Source: a bacterium (lineage in GTDB: Bacteria > JAMOTN01). Taken from it: a stretch of 30,827 nucleotides of DNA. Below, piece by piece: positions 1 to 7,715 of this stretch. Where the stretch lies: assembly GCA_027062325.1 (NCBI GenBank), contig JAMOTN010000049.1, forward strand, positions 1 through 30,827. Direction: 5' to 3'. The position numbers and the translations under genes are program-made. The stretch's first letter is position 1; every line of letters starts with the position of its first letter. The notes beneath the pieces were generated by a model. It searched no databases. It was not told the origin of the DNA and was given only the letters and a program-made list of their open reading frames with translations.

Positions 1-702
1 TACGATCTTCTTAGATACAGCCACTATTCCGAAAAATCCTGAATTTGCATCAGGATAAAGCGCCGATCTAAAAAATGGTCTAGTTTTTACAAGTTTTTCC
101 TCTTCATATATCGGCTCTCTATAAACAACAACTCCTGTTCTCTCGTATGAATCAAAAGAAAATCTATTGGAAGACGTAAAATCTTCAAGACTCTGTTTTA
201 ACTTCATCCAAAAGCTCTCGGCCGAATTTTCGTCATTAATTTCTGCATCACTCCCATCAATCATCTCTAATAACTCAAGCAATTCGAAAATTTTATCAAG
301 TGCTTCCATACTGACGTATTTTATTTTCTTCAGTTTTTTTTCAAGAACTCTTAAGTTAATCAAGAGATGTGAGAATCTTTCTTTTTTCCCAAAACAATAA
401 ATACTTCTATTTAAAGCTTCGCCTGCTTTGTAAAATTGGGTCCATATTGTTTCCATAAATAACCTATTTACCGGAAAGTAAAAATTGCTACCATTAAACT
501 TGAACAGATTCGTTGTAAGCAAGTTGTTACGTAATTTTGTTGCAATATCTTCACCAAACTTATTTGCCATTTCATCTACTATGAAGGAATAAAGTACATT
601 TGAGGTCACTTCTTCTTTTTCAATTGCCCAATCTTTCCCACTCTTCTGTCCAAACCTTACAGGGGTTGAAAACACTAGCTTAAAGAGATAACACTTGTAC
701 AT
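1..702 (-). CDS. csm4: Csm4-like RAMP protein of a type III CRISPR effector complex (3' part outside window)
   Basis: The reading frame starts at an ATG at 702 and stays open to the window edge (234 codons, no stop). GAGGTGAAGGTG lies just before the ATG. The N-terminus (FKLVFSTPVRFGQKSG, then SNVLYSFIVDEM) follows the Csm4/Cas5-group pattern of a first beta strand, a G-rich turn and an (S/T)xxLYSxI helix. Later FNGSNFYFPVNRL and RFSFDSYERTG...YREPIY match the Csm4 stretches 'yyfPkPl' and 'RtaiDR.tg...y....y'. In type III-A complexes Csm4 caps the crRNA 5' tag and contacts Cas10. It begins 24 bases after the cas10 stop, so both are surely one transcript. csm2 and csm3 do not lie between them, as they would in the usual order. 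Csm5 or another Cas5-group RAMP is the alternative; the missing C-terminus prevents certainty. Confidence 0.75.
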   Translation of the reverse strand, partial: MYKCYLFKLVFSTPVRFGQKSGKDWAIEKEEVTSNVLYSFIVDEMANKFGEDIATKLRNNLLTTNLFKFNGSNFYFPVNRLFMETIWTQFYKAGEALNRSIYCFGKKERFSHLLINLRVLEKKLKKIKYVSMEALDKIFELLELLEMIDGSDAEINDENSAESFWMKLKQSLEDFTSSNRFSFDSYERTGVVVYREPIYEEEKLVKTRPFFRSALYPDANSGFFGIVAVSKKIV

Positions 703-726
703 CACCTTCACCTCTGTTTTTTATTT

Positions 727-3700
727 TTATCCCCAATTTTTAAATTCCGCGTGTTCCCTTTTAATTTGTAAAGAAAAGTTGAGAAGGGATACTAAAATAC
801 TCATGTAATAATGAATTGGCATATCTTTTGAAGATTTCTCTTTCTCATCAGCCACAGTCTCTGAAACAATATAATTTTCTTCATTTAAGAGAAGATTTTC
901 CAGTAGCTTTTCAATAAATGCATGCATATACTTCATAAGTTTTTGTGCACGTTCTCCTCTCCTTTTTAAAGCACGTCCTAAAGAGTACTTCATACGATAT
1001 AACAGAAGCGCTATCTCTTTGATGACTTTATTCCGTAGAATTGCTATCTCCTCGCTAGACAACGACGAAAACATAATCGTTTTACGAAAAGTATGAATGT
1101 AATCTAAAATTTTATGGCACATTTGCAAAAATCGGTAATACCTTCCTGAAATTTCCTCCTCGGTCAAAGCCGTTTTCCAAACCACATGAGCAAAATTTTG
1201 AATATGGCGTTCATACAACTCAGAGGAAGTAAAGTAGTCAGTGTCAGCCAAAAATTTATCAACGATACTCTCCACTTCTTCTGTTCCTACAAATTTTTCG
1301 AAAGTAAACAGATCTATAACCCCAACAGAATTAGCTCCCAAATTAATTCCTAAAGGAGCATACAATCCATTCGCATTAACATAACCTGACTTATCAGTAA
1401 CAGCATAAGCAGTATTGCACTCTTTGTAGAAATAATCTTTAGCAGTTTTTTCTCCTTCCTGAGCTCTTTCGTACAATTTTCTCACAGGATAGGTTGGTTT
1501 AGCCCAGCTAAAACCTGCAGACAGAGAAAGTTTCCCTAAACTATAACCTGCAAACATTTTACTTATCAACCACCCAGCAGTTAGCACATCCTGCCACTTA
1601 CCGAGTAAAAACACGTCGTCTCCTCCTGCAAACACAACATGTAACCTTAGATCAGGTACCACTAAAAACTTTCTTAGATTTTGCAAGAAAACTGAAAACT
1701 GAGAATCATCAAACGTTTGTCGCAAGAGAAAACTCAAAATAGGAAACTCTTTAGCATCTAATCCAGCTAACCGACTAATTTCAGAACCTTTAGAAATCAA
1801 ATTTTTTAGTTCATCTAAAACCTGCTTAACTACCAATTTAAAAAAGTTTTCTAAATAACGAGAAAATGACAGGAACCCACTCAATCTACCTAAGAAAACT
1901 TTTTCGTTTGACAATCCACTTGATAGTATTCCCTCGCAAAACTCCCCAAAGTACCTCACAATAGATCCCAACGAGTTAACATCAAGTAACATTATAGCGT
2001 ACCTTGAAAAAACATTAGTGCTTGAAACAACACTTTCAGAAGCTCCTGAAACCAACACACAAAGATCAGCTATTGGCTTCTCAATTACAAGGTATGCAGA
2101 GGTCTTATCGTCATCCTCAATTTTCTTAATAGAGCCATTCCCAGCGTTATCTGGGCTATTGCTCTCATCAGCTATTTTTTGGAAACTTACAAAATCGTTG
2201 TACTTGAGAGGTACAATTAACTTTTCCTCAGATTCATCTTCTTCTATAGCTTCTTGATTCATAATTATAAACTCCCCCAAACTTTCTTTTTCCACCTCAA
2301 GGGATGTATAGTTGACTATCTCCACTCCTACTCCCAGCTCACCCACCAACATCTCTATTACATCTTGCTGAAAGTTTTTACTCCTCAATTTAACCGTAAA
2401 ACTTTTCCCTTCATTTGCAAACTCCTTCAGTCTTTTAGCAGTATTGAAAACACTTTTACACGAAAAACAAACCTCATCTTCAACATCAGAAGTAGAACAA
2501 AACTCCTTTCCACATAGCTCACAGCTGTTCACAATACAATCAAACTTAATCACATTTTCTGCAACGTAAGAAGCATAATTTTCTTCAAATAAAGGCTGTG
2601 ATTCTGATTGAAGTGATAAATCAATCAAAGATTTTGAAAATAACATTTCACTATGCGGATAAAATCTTTCAAACTCTCCATTAGCTTCACAAAACTCCCC
2701 AACCATCTTAAAAGCCCTGGCTGCTTCTATACCTTTAGAAAACGCCCACGAATATTTAAGTTCAAACCCTTTTCTTTTAAAGCTTAATAAAATTGAGTAA
2801 AGTTTATTTGAAAAAATTCTTTTCAAGCCCTCACTTACTTCATCTTCCGACTCAGCTCCCCTATAAACGAGCAAAGTCATTTTACCAGCTCCAGCCGAAA
2901 GTAGACTGCAAGGATTGTGGAGATTGGGAATAGATTGAGAGGGAAAAGTTGACATCTCAACCAACAAAACCCCTACAAGTTTTATCACCAATTCAATTAA
3001 GAAAGAGCGACTTTTTATATTCTTTAAAAATTTCTGATCAACCAAAGGAACTATGAAATTTTGAATTCCAGTTATGTCAACAACAAGTTGTCCTGCCCTC
3101 AACACAGGATTTTCAGGATTGGAAGAACCTTTGAAGTGACTAAACTTACTGTAGATCGAAGAAAGTTTCTTTAAAAGATCAGTACTTAAATTCGCAGAAG
3201 AAATTGCCTCTAAATCAAGACAAATTTTATCAATCAACTCTTTCAAATCAAATAAAAGATCCTCATGTGCAAGCAGATAATATGATATCAAAACAGATAA
3301 AGCCGCTGTACTCTTTAGATGATCGAATAAACTTATATTTACACGGCTCTCTTCTCGATCTTGATCATTGGTAAATTTACCAGAGGAACTCAAAGTAGAA
3401 TCAGAGTTATCCTCAGAACAAGCGCTAGCCTCTTTCTTGATAAGGGTGCTCACAATATTTCCCGTGAACACTTCAAGTATTGCTTCAAAAAGCCACCAAT
3501 TTTTGTAAAGATTTTTAGTTCGGTGTTTAAGCAAATTCTCAAAAAAAGTAGAATAGCTTATCTCATTTTCTATTTCATTCATTGATTTATTCACTATTTG
3601 AGGAAATGCTATAACACTTCCATTCTCAATTGGAAAAACTTTTGAACTGTGGTATTTCTTGAGATAAACAAGCAAATCATTATTCGAGGTTGAAAATTCT

Positions 3701-4200
3701 ACGCCTGGTGGAACCATGGGATCTACGAGAAAATCTCCTTGCAAAAGTTCCCTTGGAAAACTGCCAATACTTTCCCCCCTTTCCCCTGCCGATAAGTTAT
3801 CTGCTTCATAAACAATAAATGGTATTAACATCGTAAGAATCTTTAATCGTTCCTCACTGAATTCAACTTTTGAAATACTATTCCAGTATTTTTTCAAACT
3901 CTCCACTTTTACAGCAATTTTTTCAAGAGGTTCATCTTTTCTCAAAGAGTGGTGCAACAATATAGTAGCCGACACCGAATTTACTAAAGCTTCTCTCCAT
4001 TTTTCATCCAGTTCTAGCACATCCTCAAATAAATAATGAAGCTTTTGAGAAACAAATTCTGCAACTTCGCAACGGTTGTGACCTTTTTTTCTCTCCTTAA
4101 CTGTCAGTTTCCCTATATCATGCAACATTGCCGAAAAAAACAGTGCTCTACGAAAAAAGTCAACTTCAAACTCTTTTTCTATCCACTTTCTTCTCACCAC
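727..4200 (-). CDS. cas10: Cas10/Csm1: large subunit of type III CRISPR effector (HD nuclease + cyclic oligoadenylate synthase)
   Basis: Residues are numbered from a GTG at 4200, chosen because GGAGG lies 5 bases upstream; a GTG at 4212 would add four residues but has no such site. An HD domain opens the protein (MLHDIGK, H27-D28, then GHN and LLHHSL). Csm1-typical stretches follow: YEADNLSAGERG, ISLFDHLKSTAAL, and LVVDITGIQNFI at the first Palm domain. A four-cysteine zinc finger sits at about C560/C563/C578/C581 (CELC...CFSC). The second Palm has DVNSLG and then FAGGDDVFLLG, with GGDD at about 859-862. So both ssDNase and cOA-synthase sites look intact. At about 1157 residues it is well above the roughly 750-850 usual for Csm1. 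The extra length includes two Ser/Asp/Glu-rich inserts, one before ISLFDH and one after the zinc finger (EAIEEDESEEK, then NSPDNAGNGS). Arginine codons are mostly AGA/AGG. Confidence 0.93.
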   Translation of the reverse strand: MVRRKWIEKEFEVDFFRRALFFSAMLHDIGKLTVKERKKGHNRCEVAEFVSQKLHYLFEDVLELDEKWREALVNSVSATILLHHSLRKDEPLEKIAVKVESLKKYWNSISKVEFSEERLKILTMLIPFIVYEADNLSAGERGESIGSFPRELLQGDFLVDPMVPPGVEFSTSNNDLLVYLKKYHSSKVFPIENGSVIAFPQIVNKSMNEIENEISYSTFFENLLKHRTKNLYKNWWLFEAILEVFTGNIVSTLIKKEASACSEDNSDSTLSSSGKFTNDQDREESRVNISLFDHLKSTAALSVLISYYLLAHEDLLFDLKELIDKICLDLEAISSANLSTDLLKKLSSIYSKFSHFKGSSNPENPVLRAGQLVVDITGIQNFIVPLVDQKFLKNIKSRSFLIELVIKLVGVLLVEMSTFPSQSIPNLHNPCSLLSAGAGKMTLLVYRGAESEDEVSEGLKRIFSNKLYSILLSFKRKGFELKYSWAFSKGIEAARAFKMVGEFCEANGEFERFYPHSEMLFSKSLIDLSLQSESQPLFEENYASYVAENVIKFDCIVNSCELCGKEFCSTSDVEDEVCFSCKSVFNTAKRLKEFANEGKSFTVKLRSKNFQQDVIEMLVGELGVGVEIVNYTSLEVEKESLGEFIIMNQEAIEEDESEEKLIVPLKYNDFVSFQKIADESNSPDNAGNGSIKKIEDDDKTSAYLVIEKPIADLCVLVSGASESVVSSTNVFSRYAIMLLDVNSLGSIVRYFGEFCEGILSSGLSNEKVFLGRLSGFLSFSRYLENFFKLVVKQVLDELKNLISKGSEISRLAGLDAKEFPILSFLLRQTFDDSQFSVFLQNLRKFLVVPDLRLHVVFAGGDDVFLLGKWQDVLTAGWLISKMFAGYSLGKLSLSAGFSWAKPTYPVRKLYERAQEGEKTAKDYFYKECNTAYAVTDKSGYVNANGLYAPLGINLGANSVGVIDLFTFEKFVGTEEVESIVDKFLADTDYFTSSELYERHIQNFAHVVWKTALTEEEISGRYYRFLQMCHKILDYIHTFRKTIMFSSLSSEEIAILRNKVIKEIALLLYRMKYSLGRALKRRGERAQKLMKYMHAFIEKLLENLLLNEENYIVSETVADEKEKSSKDMPIHYYMSILVSLLNFSLQIKREHAEFKNWG

Positions 4201-4249
4201 ATATCCCTCCACTAATTCAGTATCTTAGTACTCTCTTAAATTCATCCCT

Positions 4250-4286
4250 ATTATATAAGTTGTCACTTTCTTTCAAAACGTGACAA
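4250..4286 (-). promoter_or_regulatory. cas operon promoter with an inverted repeat (candidate operator)
   Basis: On the minus strand a perfect TATAAT (4250-4255) lies about 50 bases before the cas10 start. The best -35 at 16-17 bp is poor (TTTTGA, 4273-4278). A 7-bp perfect inverted repeat, TTGTCAC / GTGACAA (4280-4286 and 4260-4266, 13-base centre), occupies the -35 to -10 interval. It extends by three further pairs if one base is bulged. The placement suits a repressor that blocks RNA polymerase. The regulator is not in the window. The promoter call is fairly firm; the operator role is inference. Confidence 0.55.
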
Positions 4287-4360
4287 GCTTCAAACACCAA
4301 TAATTCAACTACCAACAGATACACTACTACTAACAAAGCAAGATCAACTACTTTATAATT

Positions 4361-5464
4361 CTAAATTTTACCACTTTGATTTATTTCTTCAAACCACTCG
4401 AAACATTTCCAATAAGTTGAGAAGTAGCGAGTGGATAGGGGCCAATCACTACCAAAAAGCAAGCGTTTTCTTTCAACGTTTTCAAGAAATTCGGTGAGTT
4501 CACGCATAGTAGAAGGTGAATTTTTAAAGTAAAATGTGGCTGATAAATCAATCCAGAATTGACGTTGAAATGGACGATAAAACCTCATTTCAAATTCTCT
4601 AATCTTGTGGGAACAAACGTGGCAAATCACAAAATCATCGGGGTTTAGCAAAGCAACAGGCGCGAAATTCTTTCCTCGCTCAATCACATCATACAAATGC
4701 TCTTCTGACTTTAATTTATCAACTTTTTCTGAATAAAACTCTTTTATTCTAAAATAAGAGGCTAATACCTCCAAGAACTCGAATGAGTAATCCCCAAAAT
4801 CACCCCAAGTGAAGCAGTCAACAAAAAATTTGACATTTTTAAATCCCTGCTTTTTAGCATACTCCTTCAACTTTTCAAGCTTTTCAATAACTTCAAGAAA
4901 ATATGAATATATATCTACTTCTTTAAGGAAATTTACCAAACTTGAGGCAATCCCTCCACACTTTTGCTCTCTTCTGCCAAGCTGCCTTTCCACTGCTCCT
5001 TTCAGCTTTTCTTCAACCATCAAGCGTGGATGCACCTTAAAGAAGGCTACCTTAAACTTTTCATTCGCCGTGTTTCTGAAAAAAGAAGCAAGTTCTTCAT
5101 CCACTTTAAGCAAGCTGACCGGCAAAGTCACAAATAGATATTTACCTTCCTCTTTTGAACTAGTAGCTGCAAATTTCGATAGAACGTCGGGTCCTATTCT
5201 TTCATACCATAAATTGAATTCATCCTCTGTGTTGAGAATCAGATTCATTCCAAGCCATTTAGAAAACCAGCTGTTAAATGAGCTTTCATTTCTAGAAAAA
5301 AATATACTGTTTACAAATTTTATAAATTCTCTTCCTTCATCTTCTACATTACCCAAGTGAACGTGCCAATCTACAAAGCCTTTTCTAAAAGCAAAATCAA
5401 TGCCTTTCTCTTTATCCTCAGTAACATTCCTCCAAAGTTCCCTCAATAAATTATCAAACTGCAT
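4361..5464 (-). CDS. Amidohydrolase-2 family (COG2159-like) metal-dependent hydrolase/decarboxylase/hydratase
   Basis: A TIM-barrel metallohydrolase of 367 residues. The strand-1 metal motif HxH is FVDWHVHLG (H34, H36). A later histidine pair lies in VICHVCSHK, and the strand-8 aspartate is in LLFGSDWPLS (D340), the typical FGSDWP signature of the amidohydrolase-2 group. That group includes aminocarboxymuconate-semialdehyde decarboxylase, LigI-type pyrone hydrolases and LigJ-type hydratases. The substrate cannot be read from sequence. It is the last gene of a minus-strand run, 23 bases after the RraA-like gene, so the two probably act on one pathway. The middle region carries a charged helical insert. 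No signal peptide is present, so it should be cytoplasmic. No clear terminator follows before the cas promoter. Confidence 0.75.
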   Translation of the reverse strand: MQFDNLLRELWRNVTEDKEKGIDFAFRKGFVDWHVHLGNVEDEGREFIKFVNSIFFSRNESSFNSWFSKWLGMNLILNTEDEFNLWYERIGPDVLSKFAATSSKEEGKYLFVTLPVSLLKVDEELASFFRNTANEKFKVAFFKVHPRLMVEEKLKGAVERQLGRREQKCGGIASSLVNFLKEVDIYSYFLEVIEKLEKLKEYAKKQGFKNVKFFVDCFTWGDFGDYSFEFLEVLASYFRIKEFYSEKVDKLKSEEHLYDVIERGKNFAPVALLNPDDFVICHVCSHKIREFEMRFYRPFQRQFWIDLSATFYFKNSPSTMRELTEFLENVERKRLLFGSDWPLSTRYFSTYWKCFEWFEEINQSGKI

Positions 5465-5487
5465 CGTTATTCACTCCAAGTGGAACT

Positions 5488-6222
5488 TCAATCGTTTATT
5501 TTTTCCTTCAACTTTTCCAATTCTCTAGCCAAACCTGTTAAATCCAGTATTTTATCATCGTAAAGATAACGCTTTAAACATACTGTCTCATACGTAGAAA
5601 GTTTTAAAGTATCAACACAGTAATACCACATATCTTCCTGCTTTTCTATAAACTCAAGGCGTCTTAGCAATTTAGGAGTAATATCTTCTTTCGAGATAAA
5701 AACAACTCCCGTATCATCACAAACCATTATTCCACCATGATAACGCTCTCTATCTTTCTCTCCTTCAGGATGCACTGCACGATCAACTTTTTTGTTGAAG
5801 CAACCAACAGGTGAAAAACCGCGCACCCACAACTTGTAATTTGCAGCCTTAAATCGATGCGCATCCCTCAAATTTCCATCAACCACAACCGCTTCAGCCT
5901 GCCTGTAAAGTAACAGATACTTCGATACTAAATCACCAAAAAGTGCCCGTTCATTACACCCATATTCTTTTACAAAAACTATGCATCCCTCAGGAACACT
6001 TTCGAGTTGCTTATGTAGATACCAGTTAGTTTCATCATGAGCATAGGCAAAAAACACCTCTCCAACACAGTGGAAACCACTGTTTACAGCTTTTACCCCT
6101 GGAATTACTCCTTTTTTCCCAAGAGCATCCGCAACTTCTGTGGTAGAGACACGATTCCTTCTTATATAATCTATGATCTGCCTCTTCAAGACCTCCAATT
6201 TTTCTCTAGCTACATCATTCAT
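5488..6222 (-). CDS. RraA-fold aldolase-like protein (RraA / HMG aldolase family, COG0684)
   Basis: At 244 residues it has the family layout. STTEVADALGKKGVIPGVKAV is close to the 'st..vaDAlgk.gv..gikp' opening. The GCNERALFGDL loop corresponds to GxxxAxxGel, and VVDGNLRDA contains the Arg-Asp pair (R119, D120) that binds pyruvate carboxylate and metal in HMG/CHA aldolases. GGIMVCDDTGVVFIS matches the closing 'GD.v.gD.dGVvvvp' strand. Known members are class II pyruvate aldolases, oxaloacetate decarboxylases or the RNase E inhibitor RraA. The metabolic neighbours favour a C-C lyase. The ATG at 6222 is preceded by a pure G6 tract with a 7-base spacer. The C-terminal 60 residues (YYCVDTLKLSTYETVCLKRYL) go beyond the core domain and are not recognised. 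Confidence 0.72.
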   Translation of the reverse strand: MNDVAREKLEVLKRQIIDYIRRNRVSTTEVADALGKKGVIPGVKAVNSGFHCVGEVFFAYAHDETNWYLHKQLESVPEGCIVFVKEYGCNERALFGDLVSKYLLLYRQAEAVVVDGNLRDAHRFKAANYKLWVRGFSPVGCFNKKVDRAVHPEGEKDRERYHGGIMVCDDTGVVFISKEDITPKLLRRLEFIEKQEDMWYYCVDTLKLSTYETVCLKRYLYDDKILDLTGLARELEKLKEKIND

Positions 6223-6271
6223 TTTTTATCCCCCCAGTCACTTTATGAAAATACCTAGTCAATACCACATT

Positions 6272-7597
6272 CTATTCATATTCAATCTTCACAGAATTAT
6301 ATACTTCGTCTATCTTATTAGAGAGCTCATCATAATCAGAAGCAAATACTATAAAGTAACCATGACGCTTAGTATCATCTTCAACTACTTTAAGCTCATC
6401 TCCCCTAGAGAAATTTAACCCCCACATGTAACATAACTTTTCAACAGTCGGCTCGACAAGCACTCTCTTGACAACTCCCGGTTCAAAATCAAAGAAACGA
6501 AGCGCAGCACATTTACCAAAAGGAAAAACTTTTTTTACTTCCATCTCAAACCTTTTTCTGTCCAATAGATACCAAACCTGTGCCATCTCGTAATCGAATC
6601 TGCAAACTTGAGGAACAATGTCAGAAGCTATAAAGTGTCCTCCGCCCCGTAAAGCAAAATCTATGAGTTTCAGAGAAGTTTTTGCCCTTGGAAAGTTGCC
6701 ATCAGGCTTACCCAACTTAAATTCCAAGTGGACCAAAGCATAAGGAACTTCCCATTTAGAAATAAAATCAGCCTTTGGGTACCTTTCAGCAATATCTGCC
6801 TCAGGAAGTTTCAAAACTTTCTCAATAAATTCTTTCACCTCTTTTTTTTGCGACTCCGTGAGAAAATCATAGTAATCAAGACCAATAGCAACTGCTTTAT
6901 TACGCGCAGAATGTTGTTTTTTCGAAGTAGCAAGGATTGTAAACTCATCATTTAAAACAAATCCCTCAATTGTTATCTCATCCCCACTTTCAAAACTCTC
7001 AACCAACACCACTTTTTGACGTGAAAATAGAAAGGCATTCTCAACGCTCTGAGAAATTCTTCTCTCAAAAGCCTCTAAAGAGACAAATTGAGCACTGTCT
7101 AAAATCTCAACTCCCCGTGACCCTTGATTATCCGATGGTTTTACCACAATTTTTAAATGGTTATTAAAAAAGTTTATGGCTAAAACATTTACTGTTCTTC
7201 TCCAATTGTTCTCAAATAACTCAATGAAAAAGCGTGGATTAAATTCTGGAGCAGTAAGTGCCACTCTTCTTCTCACAATATGCTTTAAACGTACCTGTCT
7301 TGCTACCAAGCAAGGAACGTGGAAATTGCCAAGCTCCTCTGCCACGCACGAGGCAACCTTTTGCCCTATATCAGACTGAGTTGAAAAAATATGCGAACAA
7401 TTAAGTTCTTTCAAAATTTGCAAAATCATCCTTTCATCATCAAAGCCAAAAAACTCATCAGCTAATTCTCGGCAATGTGCTCTATTATTTCCATCAAACC
7501 CAATGATGCGAAATTCTCCTTCTGCTCTTAGTTTTTCAATGAATCTTTTTTGGCTAAATCCCATTGGAAAAACTGCTACTGGTATAACGTTTCCCAT
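6272..7597 (-). CDS. ATP-grasp ligase of unknown substrate (L-amino-acid-ligase-like architecture)
   Basis: A 441-residue protein with an N-terminal pre-ATP-grasp Rossmann-like domain (VIPVAVFPMGFSQ, IIGFDGNN, HIFSTQSDIG). The ATP-grasp core follows: VVKPSDNQGSRGVEI (K153) is the first nucleotide-binding strand and glycine loop, VLVESFESGDEITIEGF is the adenine-side strand, and LRGGGHFIASDIVP (R317) is the Mg/phosphate region. The C-terminal part (GYFIVFASDYDELSNKIDEV) resembles the small closing domain of amino-acid ligases. Such enzymes activate a carboxylate as acyl phosphate and join it to an amine or thiol; the partner is unknown. It heads a minus-strand run with the RraA-like gene (49 bases away) and the amidohydrolase. 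GAGGTG lies 10 bases before the ATG. Confidence 0.78.
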   Translation of the reverse strand: MGNVIPVAVFPMGFSQKRFIEKLRAEGEFRIIGFDGNNRAHCRELADEFFGFDDERMILQILKELNCSHIFSTQSDIGQKVASCVAEELGNFHVPCLVARQVRLKHIVRRRVALTAPEFNPRFFIELFENNWRRTVNVLAINFFNNHLKIVVKPSDNQGSRGVEILDSAQFVSLEAFERRISQSVENAFLFSRQKVVLVESFESGDEITIEGFVLNDEFTILATSKKQHSARNKAVAIGLDYYDFLTESQKKEVKEFIEKVLKLPEADIAERYPKADFISKWEVPYALVHLEFKLGKPDGNFPRAKTSLKLIDFALRGGGHFIASDIVPQVCRFDYEMAQVWYLLDRKRFEMEVKKVFPFGKCAALRFFDFEPGVVKRVLVEPTVEKLCYMWGLNFSRGDELKVVEDDTKRHGYFIVFASDYDELSNKIDEVYNSVKIEYE

Positions 7598-7647
7598 AAA
7601 TAAGCTTCACCTCATCAAGCCAAACACTACAACATTAATTTAGGCTT

Positions 7648-7656
7648 TGTTATAAT
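7648..7656 (+). promoter_or_regulatory. Extended -10 promoter for the gspF-ileS run
   Basis: TGT followed by a perfect TATAAT (7651-7656) forms a TGn extended -10 element, which compensates for a weak -35 (ACAACA, 16 bp upstream). Transcription would begin near 7663, giving a leader of about 50 bases. The Shine-Dalgarno GGAGGGTGAG precedes the ATG at 7716. The site lies in the divergent gap between the ATP-grasp gene (minus) and gspF (plus). Confidence 0.6.
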
Positions 7657-7715
7657 TTAACAAAAATGCCTTAATTATTTTACGCAATCTCACAATTTCA
7701 ACGGAGGGTGAGTAA

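Noticed and set aside
1-4360. CRISPR array near the cas genes
   Set aside because: I looked for regularly spaced repeats of 25-40 bases around the cas genes and in all gaps; none is visible, so the array must lie outside.
4809-5360. 183-residue open frame on the plus strand
   Set aside because: Antisense to the amidohydrolase gene; Ser/Phe-rich composition, no ribosome site and no family resemblance.
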